64,000 nucleotides of DNA from Hyaloscypha bicolor E (taxonomy: Eukaryota; Ascomycota; Leotiomycetes; Helotiales; Hyaloscyphaceae), in contig NW_020194644.1 in assembly GCF_002865645.1 (NCBI RefSeq), positions 62,001 through 126,000 on the forward strand. The letters run 5' to 3'. This document shows positions 26,101 to 36,459 of the stretch, piece after piece. The position numbers were made by a program, and so were the translations under genes. The notes below the pieces were generated by a model. The model was not told where the DNA came from, ran no database searches, and saw only the letters and a program-made list of their open reading frames with translations. Numbering within the stretch: the stretch's first letter is position 1; each line of letters starts with the position of its first letter.

Positions 26101-26590
26101 AATTCATTTAATTGCCGCAAAGGTTCCTGGAGATATATAGCTTGCAAAGTCGTAGCCAGTTTCGTAAAATGCCTTAAGTTAGGTAGCAAGGTTAGTAGTT
26201 CCTGATTATTAATATAATATACGGAAATAGGCAGTTTCTGATTAGTAAGGAATACTACAGGATATTATAGGGATATTTGCAGATTAGAAAACCAGTTGGA
26301 ATTAATAGAACTCGAGGCAATAAGGGTTCTATTTAATAGAAATAATTATAAAATAATAGAAAACGAGAATTAGTAATAGTTAAATCGTATTAAGGCAAAG
26401 TGTCTTTTGATTTGGTTTGGTAATAACTTACCAAAGCGACATCGGTCGTAGCGGAAGCGGAGGTCTGAATCTGGTTTAAATTAAAGGATTCTGGCGCCTA
26501 CGAATCGTGAACTGGTTGCCCGAAGGCTAGTTACTTTCTTTTCGATGGAATCGATAAAGAAAACTGGTTTATACAGGTATTACTACCAGA
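23161..26590 (-). pseudogene. Gypsy gag/protease region (unresolved)
   Basis: By position this is the 5' half of the element. A protease-like zone may lie around 23,400-23,900. A 101-codon open frame at 24,684-24,989 is only a surviving gap between stops, rich in Ile, Ser and Leu. No zinc knuckle was identified. Confidence 0.4.
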
Positions 26591-26696
26591 TTACTGGGCA
26601 TACTGAAATCTTGAGTATGTTATGAAGCTTGATAAATTCTGTCTAGCGAGAAGTTACTATCTGAGTAAGGCTAAGCGAGAACGTGATTCCCTAGTA
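26591..26696 (-). repeat. Gypsy 5' LTR (outer part), little mutated
   Basis: Counterpart of 16,543-16,648 but with CpG and TpG dinucleotides largely retained, so it sits outside or at the edge of heavy RIP. The outermost two bases read TA where the other copy gives TG in element orientation. Confidence 0.65.
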
Positions 26697-27240
26697 GTTA
26701 TATTTACTTTTATATAATTATTAATTTTTCTTTTTATTTAAAGTCTATTATAATTAATATTAATCTAATCTAATAAATAAGGATCTTTCTAGAGGTTAAA
26801 GGTAGCTTGTGCGTGGCCCGCCATGCACGCTATATTAAGTACTATATAATAGCAGGTCGTCAGGCGGAAAACACGTGCAAAAGCAAGAACAGCGAAACAA
26901 GCAAGGTAAAGTCAGACAAAAGGGACAGTTCTCAAGGCAACTAGAAGAATCGCAGTTCGTACAAAGAGAGGGTATATTGTTAAGGAGTCAGAACTGCCTG
27001 CGTCGCGCGAAGAGCCCTTTAGGATGACAAATCACGTGACTAAGGGAAGCCCATGCTTAGCTGACTAGCTACAAAAATTACGCAATTTTGACAGGAGCGG
27101 ATCACCGCACCACAATAGCATCAATTTTACGACACTTCTCTTCGTCCAGACTTCTTAATTCGCTTTATATCTAATGCACCCTTCTCTTCTCCCGCCCCTT
27201 TAGTCTGCCTTCCTCGTACGCAGTGCCACCTTCCAGTCTG
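26697..27240. other. Transition to normal composition; no gene
   Basis: AT content falls to ordinary levels. I see no coding frame or RNA gene. Confidence 0.6.
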
Positions 27241-27249
27241 ATTACTTCT

Positions 27250-27660
27250 TGTATATGACGCACAATTCTCTCAATCCAAGCTTAAATCTTTGCCTGAGAT
27301 AAATCCTTCCAGCACTGTACCCATCTATCTTAACTCCTTCTCACTATAAGCAGGCCCCTTCTTTGCAGTCTCTCTCTTCATCCACATCTAGCGAGGCTCG
27401 ATCACATTGAGATCTGGGGGGTTCCCTGGCCAGAGCAGTCTCTAGACTTCCCATCCATCAAAAACCTCCTGCTGATAGCGTGATTTATGAGCAGCGGCGC
27501 CATCTTCTTGCACGACCGTTCTAGTCCGATCTCTCTCGCACTCCTTAGCGAGGCCCCTTCGGTTAAAAGGGGTCCCGAATCGGCTCCGACAAGGACCCCT
27601 AATAAATGTGACAGGGGACCGAGAGCGGCCATCGTCACGATATCTTGACAGGCTTAGAGA
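27250..27660 (-). pseudogene. Decayed Tc1/mariner-type DDE transposase
   Basis: The minus-strand frame reads VVQEDGAAAHKS, EVFDGWEV, then LLWPGNPPDLNVIEP, the classic catalytic block of Tc1/mariner-like DDE transposases (the aspartate of QEDGA and the block ending IEP). It has in-frame TAG codons after EV and after EPR, among others, and is truncated on both sides. Terminal inverted repeats were not found. The open 78-codon frame at 27,402-27,638 is in a different frame and is a shadow. Confidence 0.75.
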
Positions 27661-28056
27661 TGTGGCTATGCTCAGGTGGTAGGACCGGTAAAAGTCTATA
27701 CATAGATAATATGGAAACTATAACCGATTCTCAAGGAAGCCGGAAGGGGATCCACCTGAGCGTGATCTATCCACTCAACTTCGACTCACCCTTACTCACT
27801 CTTAATTACCGGTAAAGCAGCTCTGCTCAACTTTCCGAACAGAAACGGATTTTCTTCATGTTAGGATTGGCGTGTGATAATGGCCTGTTATCAGCCACCT
27901 GGAGACTCTCACCTATTGGCAGTCAAGGGTCACTGCAGTGCTTGTAGACGAACACCATCCCAGTCCTATCCAATACCCCAGTCACATATTTCAATACTCA
28001 GTCCCAAAACGGTTGGGTTTTAGGAAACGTAGCCATTAGATTAACATATCCACTCA
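27661..28056. other. No gene recognised
   Basis: Intergenic or transposon-derived sequence. Two short TACCGGTAA-like motifs (27,683 and 27,808) are noted but not interpretable. Confidence 0.4.
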
Positions 28057-28512
28057 ATGCTCTTTATAACTCCTTATGGTATCACCTCCTTCAATCCAGG
28101 CAGCAAGCGTAGACCTCCGGAGCAATTTAAAGATCCCGGATCTCAAATATTTGAAAGCAAACTCGACTGCAAACAATACTGGCTTGTTCGGCGCTTCAGC
28201 GCTTCAGCGCAATCAAATGTGACCTACTCATCTCTACTTGGTGTCCAACTGAGGGGTATTCCCAGTACAGGGACGACAAAATTTACAATCGAATCTGCTT
28301 ATTTCACTCTTGGCTGTCTGAATAGTACGGTTGGGCCTGCAGTTGAGTTTACTCGTTGCTCCAATCTACTCAGATGCAGACGGAAATTCGATATTCCGAA
28401 AAAGACAGGCTTTCGAGTTGGACCCCAGCCTCAAAACAGTATATACTATGACATCAGTGCCAATATAACCTTCTCGATGGCAGCAAATGGATTCATGAAT
28501 GTAATCGATTGA
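28057..28512 (+). pseudogene. Fragment of an unrecognised fungal protein, 151 codons
   Basis: The open frame of 151 codons has many Ser/Thr, short beta-like patches (TKFTIESAYFTLGC, NITFSMAA) and scattered N-glycosylation sequons. This resembles the extracellular region of large ascomycete membrane proteins of unknown function. It has no signal peptide or membrane segment of its own, and no clear exons on either side. It is probably an isolated fragment or one exon of a broken gene. Family assignment is an impression only. Confidence 0.4.
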
Positions 28513-28717
28513 TTATCCCAACATTGGCGCGGCTGTGCACAGTCACTACCACCGTCTACCGACAGAGCTTATGGCTACTACAACTTTATCCAATGTAAGT
28601 CTTATATAAAGGACAGAATTTCCACACAAGGATTATCAGAGTCCCATTTACAACACAGTTTCTATACATCGACTCAATTGATAATTCCTCTGCAATAGCG
28701 TCTTCCAAAAACCAATC

Positions 28718-29068
28718 ATGAAGTTCACGACTCTCAGCAGCATCGTGCCTCTCTTTGCACTTATACTGAGGCTTCCGGGTCTAGCTTCAACGCCTGCGTC
28801 TGCGCCTGCGATTTCTGGAGAGCCGGTCCATTTGCCAACAACCGCTCCGACTGCGATTCGACCAGCGCCGATGCCTGGTTACACAATGTTGGAGTGCGGC
28901 CTCGACGTACCCACGAATAGTACCCCGAGCAGCGATTCAAGTTCTTGCTGATGCATTGAATGCGATTGCAACAAGTACCATGTTGGTTTTTTCCGATATT
29001 GCGACTGGAAGCCTATTGTCGGTTCGAATGGCATTTTGTCATGTCCTGCTGGACTAAGGGGTAAATAA
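28718..29068 (+). pseudogene. Small secreted Cys-containing protein interrupted by TGA
   Basis: Starts at ATG 28,718 with a clear signal peptide (MKFTTLSSIVPLFALIL..., likely cut after about residue 24), then a Pro/Ala/Thr-rich stretch. The first stop is TGA at 28,949-28,951, giving 77 residues. The same frame continues after the TGA to TAA at 29,066-29,068 with a Cys-rich tail (CIECDCNKYHVGFFRYCDW), so the ancestral protein probably had about 116 residues. Either this is a nonsense allele, or a short intron removes the TGA (a CTGAT branch-like motif overlaps it, but the donor GTACCC is weak). Small secreted Cys-rich proteins are typical effector candidates; function unknown. Confidence 0.5.
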
Positions 29069-29742
29069 ATTATCCTGGGACTTCTGTATTTGCATTTGAA
29101 ACAAGGAGAGGTACGTAGTTCAATCGTTAACGAATCAAGAAAAATACGAAGGCCTACTTCATAACAGTTATTGCTTCAGTTGTTTTAGATTCCAAAAGGC
29201 TGCATTTGGGAAGACTCGCTGGCCTTGGCTTATTTTTCCTTCGGATGATTAAATATACCGTCGATAAAGTTCACTTAATACGCTCCAAATTGTGTCGGGA
29301 CGGTTTATTTATCTGACCATCGAGTACTCTACCTTAGACCAAAATTGAAAGAGAAGCAACTCGGTTTCTATGGTTTCTGGTTCAGTATCTTTCCCGGTGA
29401 AGCTACCTTCGAAAAATATATTTCTTTTTTCCCTCGCCTGATTCCTTAATTCATCACACCTCGAGTGCAATTTCATGTGCGAGCCCACGCCATTCCTTCG
29501 TCCTAGGTCAACTGAATGGCAGCACCCATCGCTTAATTTAGGGGTTCAGGGGTGGTAGCGAAACGTGGGGGCAGTACCCACTACCCACTAATTCGTAACT
29601 TTAGCCGAGCCTGAAAAAGACGTCAGGCTATCCTTCAACTTCATCCAATTCACAAAGTTCACCCGCAGACCATCTTTACGACGATATCGTGCATGCTCAT
29701 GTCAAATGCGGACACCACGGCGGCATTGAAAATAACCTTAAC
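29069..29742. other. Intergenic, presumptive promoter of the next gene
   Basis: No coding frame seen; polypyrimidine stretches occur close to the next gene's start. Confidence 0.5.
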
Positions 29743-31093
29743 ATGAGTCACGCAGGAAAGGCTCCCAGGCTCGGGCTCGCCCGAAAAGATGTTCCGATAC
29801 GCCCATCAACCAACGTGGCATTCAATCCCCTTGAAATAGCTGATCTGATGACCAGATACTACCAGCTTCTCTCCAGAATGCGGTATTTCCCGGAGTCGTG
29901 TATAAAACATGCACCCCACGATCCTCCAGTCGACGCCGAGTTTGCTGCGTGTTTGGGAATGGAACCACAGGTCATTGAGCTCCTTCAACTTCTCCCTTAT
30001 GTTGATGGTTTGCATAATGAAGACGAGTTCATCATGCATGGAAGTTTTGCAGATTTTAGAAAGAGGAGTGTCTTGGAACAGAGCAGGGATCCGAAATTCA
30101 TAAGGCCGGAGAAGGGATTTGATATTGAGAATGGGGAATATGTGAGGCCCTGGGTGCTGGTGGTGACGGAGTGCGGAAACCGCGGATCTGTTGTTTACTA
30201 CGACACAAGAAACGGTGGCGGACTTTCTCCTCCTTTCCCACTCTTGTTGTGCTGATAGAATTCTAGGTCACCTGATGCTAGAAGATTTCTACGGAGGGAG
30301 TTTAGATCCCATTTTCTCAGGTCGAAGAAACGGATCTCCTTCCTCTGTGAATCAAAACTCCATCGATAACCTACCGAGTAGGCCGGCGAAAGAGATGCTC
30401 GAAGATTTCATGAATCGACACCAGACACTGGAATGGACTCCCTTTTACCTGAACGCGTATCGCATATTTCGTGAAGGAGAACCGCACCATGCTGAGTTGA
30501 AACAGCTGTTTGAGTATTACGGATGGCCCGACAACTTCGACGGGCCCGCGTTCGAGGTTGGCGCAGATCGATGGCGAACTTTCAATCGGGTGCGTGAGCA
30601 GGTGGATGAGAGAAAGAAGAATGTTCCACAAGTCAAGCATCTTTCGAAGATTACGGGGCGCAGACTTCAGGAGTATTTAGATCGTTGCCAAAATGGGATC
30701 TGGGATGGTAATCCGAACTTGCCGGAAGAAGAGGTAGCAAAGCTGGAGGAGGAGTTAGAGAAGAGAGAAAGAGCGTACAAGATTGTGAGTGAGCAATTAG
30801 CTGAGGCCGAGGATTCAACAGAGAGCATGGGTGGGGAGGGTGGGGAGATCGAGAAGGCTTGGAAGAAGCAGATAAGGAGCTATATTCGTTGGATTCAAAG
30901 TAATCTAGATTTCTCCAAACGGGAAGGCGGAAAGTTTGAGGTTGAGGAAGAGACGAAAAAGATGGAGGACGATATCCGTGGGTTGGAGGAGAAGTTCAGG
31001 AATGTGGCGAGCTTACCGAAGACAGGTGAAGAGGCAATTCAGCGTCCGGGCCCGACGGCTATCAGACATGAGGTTCTGAAATATGTAATCTGA
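29743..31093 (+). CDS. Conserved-type hypothetical protein, two exons, 432 aa
   Basis: Exon 1 is 29,743-30,214 and exon 2 is 30,267-31,093. The 52-bp intron (30,215-30,266) has GTGGCG at the donor, a CTGAT branch point and TTCTAG acceptor; the phases match (1 nt plus 2 nt). The first in-frame ATG is 29,743. The N-terminal half contains MTRYYQLLSRMRYFPESCIK and LGMEPQVIELLQLLPYVDG, a pattern I associate with uncharacterised ascomycete proteins. The C-terminal half is Glu/Lys/Arg-rich and strongly helical, probably coiled coil (about residues 290-400). No catalytic motif, signal peptide or membrane segment was seen. The donor is unusual, so cDNA could shift the junction. Confidence 0.7.
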
Positions 31094-32129
31094 AAGCCAC
31101 CTAGAATATCCAGGGCAAATAATTCGCTCGCGTGATGTCTCGCAGCAATTGAGTGTATGTGTATAGCAAAAGATCGAAACGAATGCTAATAGCGCGGTTG
31201 GCAATAATCAGGGGACTTGACTCTCGATTCAAAGACGCACGCTCGAAGAGGTTGTGATTTGCCTCTGACTGGGAGTGGCTGAGCACGAACACCGAGGAAC
31301 CGTACTCCTCAGCAGCATGCTTTACCTCTCCTCAAGCAACCCGCCCATTAACTATGGAGCGTGTCTATAAATACTACGGTTCTTTCGGGAGAACCGGGTC
31401 AACGGTGACCGAGATTCCTGCTTGCGTTCTAGGATCTTGCTTCAAGTTGGCAAGTCATCTTCGGGCCACGATCCAGGATTGTATACAGTGATGCTTTTCA
31501 TGTTTGTTCTTCGAGACAACGGGAGAATATTGAAGAGTCTTGGGGTTGTCTCTCTGTTTGTTTCTGTTGCCATTCCCTGGAGTTGTGGTCAACTCACGCA
31601 CTGTCATGTGAGCGGTCAAAGAAGGGGGATTGAATTCTTGGTCAGCAAGTTGCGAGCTTTTGGAAACGTTTTATTATAGTCAGTTAGTATCAAAGCCTCT
31701 TAAGTCCCAAACTCATGGAGTATTGGTCCCTCATAGCCATGCCTCAAGAGCTCTTAGGACATTCTACTCTCATTGTCCAGGAGTTTCTTGGGGTATTCTG
31801 CTCTCAATATCTCACAGCTCCTGGAACATTCTACTCCTCAAAATTTCTGAAAGAACTATACCGACTCCGATTTCGTGGGAATAAGAGGTCATAGAGAAGC
31901 TCGCGGTCATCCTAGTCTAGCCCCTTATGCAAAATGAAACGTTGCCCAACAGGTTCTTTTGGCCCCGATCAAAAGTAGGAGGGATATAAATACATATCGT
32001 CTGACACTGACCCACTCGCCAGCATGGAGAAAAGCCTGAAAGGGAAGGCGGCGGCGGGGAAAACCTTGAGATCTCAACGTCGTAGACAACTTACTAGCAT
32101 AAATGTAAACCCCACAAACGACCATGCCA
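31094..32129. other. No gene recognised
   Basis: Short frames only. A TATAAATA-like motif near 31,367 has no gene downstream. Confidence 0.5.
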
Positions 32130-32553
32130 ACTTTCACCCGCTTCTCAGCGTGTCAACAATTTCCTCATCCAGCCCCTGCCATTTGCCTAGATTTGTATAA
32201 GTATTGTCCTTAATAGCAACGCTCGGACAATGAGGAGAAACAGAGTCTACAAGAGATACAATGTGGTCGTGCTTGTTCGTCGCCCTCTCCTTGAATTACT
32301 CCTCTGCAATGAGTCCAGTATCTGAGCTTTGGAAAACTATGGATCCTGAACCTCCAGAGGCTAATATAAAGTCCAGGTGAGAAGAGTGATTCTTGTTGCC
32401 ATGTTCTGTGTTGCTGTCAAGTTTCGTACTGCTATCACGGAATAGATCCAAAACAGACTCCCTGAGCCACTGTGATTGAGTGTACTGGGATAGAGCCAAA
32501 GTGACGAAATTTCTCTTCATTGAAATAAGAATCTCGATCGCCGTACTTGCCAC
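32130..32553 (-). pseudogene. Decayed coding sequence of unknown family
   Basis: The minus-strand frame starting at 32,553 runs 85 codons to a TAA at 32,296-32,298. The same frame then continues for another coding-like stretch (KERATNKHDHIVSLVDSVSP ... KWQGLDEEIVDTLRSG) to a TGA near 32,130. Composition on both sides of the TAA looks like real protein. Family not recognised. Confidence 0.3.
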
Positions 32554-34587
32554 GCCAAACCCCTCCCCAGAAACCTCGTGAGGTGATATGCTCCTTGAAC
32601 TTTGACTGGAGAGAGTGGTCGGTAGAGCATGAGAGTACTAAAATATATATCAAATCCCATGGTTCTAGCGGAGTAACCGGTGAGGTCCGACCATTTTAAT
32701 CGTTTATCTGGAGAGCTGAATTGACAATTTTCAACACCTTCATTTCCATGTTTTCAAATACCAGAGCTAGGGTTGTTGGCCTGTATATATATACAGAGGT
32801 GCCCGTGGAATGTCTCCACATCGAGCCCGAGCTAGGCATGTAGGCCTTTCTATGGGTGGGCAGCAATTCCTCATGAGGCTCCGTTACACCAGCCATGCCA
32901 ACGTTGTCGGTCTCCCCTCCTTTATGAAAGCCATACACAACACAACCACAGAGTTAGGCACAGTCTATAGGATTCCGGAGTACGGATACTGATATTCACT
33001 ATCATTATACCTTTGTTGTCAAGCATATCTTGCTGTTATGGGAGAGAAGGCGGACACAGATTTGTACAACGGACACTGGAATCAATCAACCTAGGTCCAA
33101 GTCTCTGAAAGCTAGCAACGCCTGTCTAGGAAGCATACACCGAGGTTGTGGCTGCACACTCCTGAGATTAGTCTTCTCGTAACCTCGGTAATCTCCATCT
33201 AATGACTCACTACCATTATCGACCGTACTCTTTTATAGATTTGATGCCATGGGATGTGAAATAAAGTAAGGGTAAGATGGAGAGTAGTTACGCTACGGCA
33301 AACAAAGCTGGTTCTCCGGAGAGACCTAAGATCGACAAAGCGACGTTGGACCAAATGAGAGCATGGCACGCTCGATCACGGCATGCTCGAGCAAAAGGAA
33401 ATGGAAATAGGAAAGGGGGCACATTGCAAGGAAGATGACAATTTTGGCAATGCCATTTAAGAGCACGTGAGATGGAATATTGCCGCGAAAGCCCCTCACA
33501 TACTTACAAAAAATGCTACCCAAAGAATAGTCCTCTCACTCTCTCAATACAGAGCGCCTTGTTTGGCAGGAAAGGCCAATTGACAACAGATGTTGTCCGC
33601 GCTTTATTAATCAGCTTTAATTTCAGACGAATTTCGTGCGTTCATTCTCATTCAGCACCAGTGATTTGACAACGAAGAGTAGGTCCAGACGTTTTTGTAC
33701 TGCTAAAAGGAAGGCACCAAAGGATTTCACAAAGAGAAATGTGTCTCAGCTAGGGTTTTTCCTTTATACTTGGTATGAAGATTGGCTTTGGTCCCTTCCT
33801 TGGACTTCCGCAAGCTTGGGGTTGAGCTTGGGCTATTACGGCTGTGTTTGTTGGAAAACACAGTGTCTTGACGGACCGCTTTACAGAAACCCCCGGCCAA
33901 TTATCGGTTGGTTATTAGCAAGTGTCCAATTATGTCTTTCCATTTTTAACTAAGAGACTTGATGCACAGGTTAATGAAATATATACCGGGCTGAACACTT
34001 GGATCAAAAGGAAGATTACAAGCTTTGTCTCGAGATGGGTCCTGTAAGACAGAACGTCTGTGGTTAGAAGAAGGGGTATTCTTGTGTGTTCACTGAAGCA
34101 AGGTCGTCCCATATTGCACACTTTGCTAGTAAGAATTGTACTTCTTATGGACTGAATCATGCTTCATACTTCTTTTGAATGGGTATCTAACGCGAGGAAG
34201 CAACGCAAGATCAAGCAAGAATAGACTGCTGGTTGGGCATCTCTTTTTCGCAACAATTCTCCTTCATCAACAACCACACAAACGCAGCTTTCTCAGGCTA
34301 GCCCTCTTCTCGTGCGAACCGTGCCCATGCCGGCTGGGCTCAACTCGGAGTCCGTTTTTCTGCAGTTTCCAATCTTTGGCGTCAAACCATTGTCCACTAT
34401 GTCTTGTCATTCCCAACTTTGTTGAGCCACAGAACCGAACCAGTCGAGGGAAGTCCCTGGTTCCCGGTCACCGGGGTGATGTGTTGGTTCAATCAATTTT
34501 GCCCATTTACCCTGTTCAGTATCCCAGCAGCGACCGGCTGCAATTCCAGTGCAGGTCCCCCCCCCGGATACCCATCACCGAGGCTTT
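32554..34587. other. About 2 kb without a recognisable gene
   Basis: Only short overlapping frames (longest about 105 codons at 33,636-33,953) with no motif or consistent frame. Normal base composition, so this is not RIP DNA. Confidence 0.5.
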
Positions 34588-35539
34588 TCAACGAGTAGGA
34601 ATAAACTTCTTCGAGTCGTCCTCCTGCTGCGACGCACTCTCCGGGAAGGCCGCAAGTCCCGCAATGATACCCCCAATCATGAAGACCAGACTGACAATCG
34701 ACCAAATGACGCCCCAGCACTGGCTTGAACCACCGTATCTCTGCGCGAAAACGCTCGCGTCGGACTCGTTGACTTTCCGTAGGATAAGGTCATCACACTG
34801 CCCTTCATTAGCTTCTGAAACAAAGAGAGGTGATGTAGAGGGGGACTTACAATATCCCAAACCGAGTACAAGCTGCTCATAACCCCAATAAACAACACCA
34901 CATACTTCAACGGCTCAGCATGCTTGATAAACCAACAGCCAACCAGCAGTCCCACCGCCATCAATATGGTTATAATCGTCAGCCAATCCTTGCGTGCCCA
35001 CCACAATGTCAACAGAAAGCAGACTCCTAGGGCGATACTCGCTATCTTGCTAGCAACAATATCGAATCCGCAGAATATGAGGAGTGCGCCGATTAATGAG
35101 GAGCCCAGGTAGCCGGCTGGGAGGGTAACGGCAGAGATCCCACCGACCATGTGTGTTACGCCGCCTTCGCGCGGGTCGAGGGAGATGGATTTCACACGGC
35201 CACCGGTGCAGCAGGCTGTTATAGCGTGACCGAATTCGTGGAAGGCTATGACGAGCATCTGTCTGGCGTCAGTGTTGTCTGCAAGGCTGAGAGCAGTGGA
35301 GGCTAGGAGGAGGGAGCTACCTTGAAGGGCCAAAGCGAGTACTTGACATAAGGTATGTTCCAAAGGAGCGCGATGACTGCGATGTAGAGAACAATTATGC
35401 CCAGCGTTATTCCTTGCGTGTGGTTCACGGACAGACCACGAGCTGACAGCCTCGCCATCTCTGGGCCTGCTGCGACGACTGCGCGTTTGGCATATTCGAC
35501 GAAGATGGCGCGAGGGATGGAGGCAGGTGTTGGTGCCAT
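34588..35539 (-). CDS. M50B-like membrane metallopeptidase, three exons, 278 aa
   Basis: Exons 35,539-35,321, 35,258-34,851 and 34,797-34,588 (ATG to TGA). Introns are 62 and 53 bp, phase 0, with GTAGCT/CAG and GTAAGT/CAG borders and CTGAC and CTAAT branch points. The protein has an N-terminal membrane segment (about residues 43-61), then AFHEFGHAITACCTGG at about 77-92. HEFGH fits the HExxH zinc motif of the Peptidase_M50B family. Several more membrane helices (about residues 115-200) and a last helix near the C-terminus follow. Family members are intramembrane-type zinc proteases or relatives; the substrate is unknown. The gene looks intact. Exon 1 and upstream DNA face the 2EXR gene at 36,460, leaving a 920-bp shared intergenic region. 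Confidence 0.88.
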
Positions 35540-36459
35540 GGTGGATGGTTTGCGTTGAACGAGTGCGGGTAAGAGTGTAAAGAATGGAGAAGGTCAAGAA
35601 GGAAAGGAATGTCTGGTTTTTGAACCCCTCAGGAGACGCGTATGTTTCACGTATTTGGTGCTGCGCCTCGATTGTTGTTGGAGGGTAGCTGAGGAGATAT
35701 TTTTAGAATGGCAACTTTTCTGGGGGAGACGAGTCAGCGGGCCGTCATTTGCCGAGGTTCATGACTCGAGGTTAATCAGCACAAGGTCATCTGAACATCG
35801 TCAGCATCAATTACAAAGCTGCAACACAGTTCAGATGACAGGGTCGTGGGGGTTTTGTGATTCCAAGTTCTTGGTCAAAGCCTCGCCGTTCAAATAATCA
35901 ATTACTAATAAGAGAGATTCATTCACCGAGAGTTGTGCTACTTTCATTAGACATAGGAGACACCCGCTGGCAGCTGGTGGGTGATAAGATGCCTTTTGTT
36001 TTTAAACAAGAAAATTTAAAGCGACCGAGCCACCTTCCTTCCCAAACAAAGCCCTCAAAAAGCTCTCCTACCTTATCTCAAATACTCCTCAATACAGACA
36101 TGAGCTACGATGGAGATCACAGACGAGATATATCAGGGCTGGGCACTAAGCTATGTTGCCGAGCTTGAGCATTGTGGGACGAATATGAGAAATACGAGGG
36201 AGCTGCTTGAGAATGTCATTTCGAGGCAGAAGAAAGGAGAGTGAAGAGTGAGAGTAAAAGGTGTGATGGCGGAAGTTGATGTTGCAGTCAGCATCTAAAT
36301 GGGAAATTCTAATGTCGACTAAGACTAACGCTGCTAACGGCGCCAACAACCACTTGTATATAAGAACGGTTTCTTCTGTTCTGCTCGAGTTATGAGCGAA
36401 ACATCCTCGACAGCACCTCCCCAATCCCACACAGACACAAGGAAGACAAATTCTTAACC
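35540..36459. promoter_or_regulatory. Divergent intergenic region, probable shared promoter
   Basis: Lies between the minus-strand peptidase gene and the plus-strand 2EXR gene. No coding frame is credible. Pyrimidine- and CA-rich stretches precede both starts. No specific regulatory site can be named. Confidence 0.4.

Larger units (their letters stand above)
1..26440. repeat. AT-rich, RIP-degraded repeat block
   Basis: This block is overwhelmingly A/T with very few CpG, and its longest open frame is about 100 codons. Reading through stop codons recovers retrotransposon proteins in which tryptophan, glutamine and cysteine codons have become TAG, TAA or TAT, as expected from C-to-T change at CpA on either strand. 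That is the known signature of RIP in ascomycetes. Composition changes over a few hundred bases near 26,400 to ordinary gene-bearing DNA. No intact gene was found inside. Confidence 0.93.
16543..26696 (-). mobile_element. RIP-inactivated Ty3/gypsy chromovirus
   Basis: A minus-strand element about 10.2 kb long. Matching 104-bp ends lie at 16,543-16,646 and 26,591-26,694, ungapped. Just outside the lower copy, in element orientation, a purine tract (CAGGGAGGT, 16,649-16,657) precedes TGCTAGGG, as expected of a polypurine tract followed by the LTR start. In order from the 5' end the interior has a protease-like zone, reverse transcriptase (about 23,160-22,446), RNase H (about 22,290-21,790), integrase (about 21,600-20,400) and a chromodomain (about 20,300-20,150). 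All frames carry many RIP stops. The inner LTR boundaries are not resolved. Confidence 0.8.

Noticed and set aside
1..26440. Centromere or mitochondrial origin for the AT-rich block
   Set aside because: The content is retrotransposons with RIP-type mutations and no organellar genes; a centromeric role cannot be judged from sequence alone.
27402..27638. 78-codon minus-strand open frame as a gene
   Set aside because: Adjacent frame shows the DDE transposase motifs; this one is an off-frame shadow.
28949..28951. TGA as a selenocysteine codon
   Set aside because: Filamentous ascomycetes are not known to have the selenocysteine machinery, and no SECIS-like hairpin was evident; a nonsense mutation or intron is simpler.
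34136..34882. 248-codon plus-strand open frame
   Set aside because: Antisense to exons 2-3 of the M50B peptidase gene, whose splice sites and HEFGH motif are convincing.
34677..35597. Single 306-codon frame for the peptidase
   Set aside because: It reads through both introns in a mixture of frames; the three-exon model with consensus splice sites gives the conserved protein.
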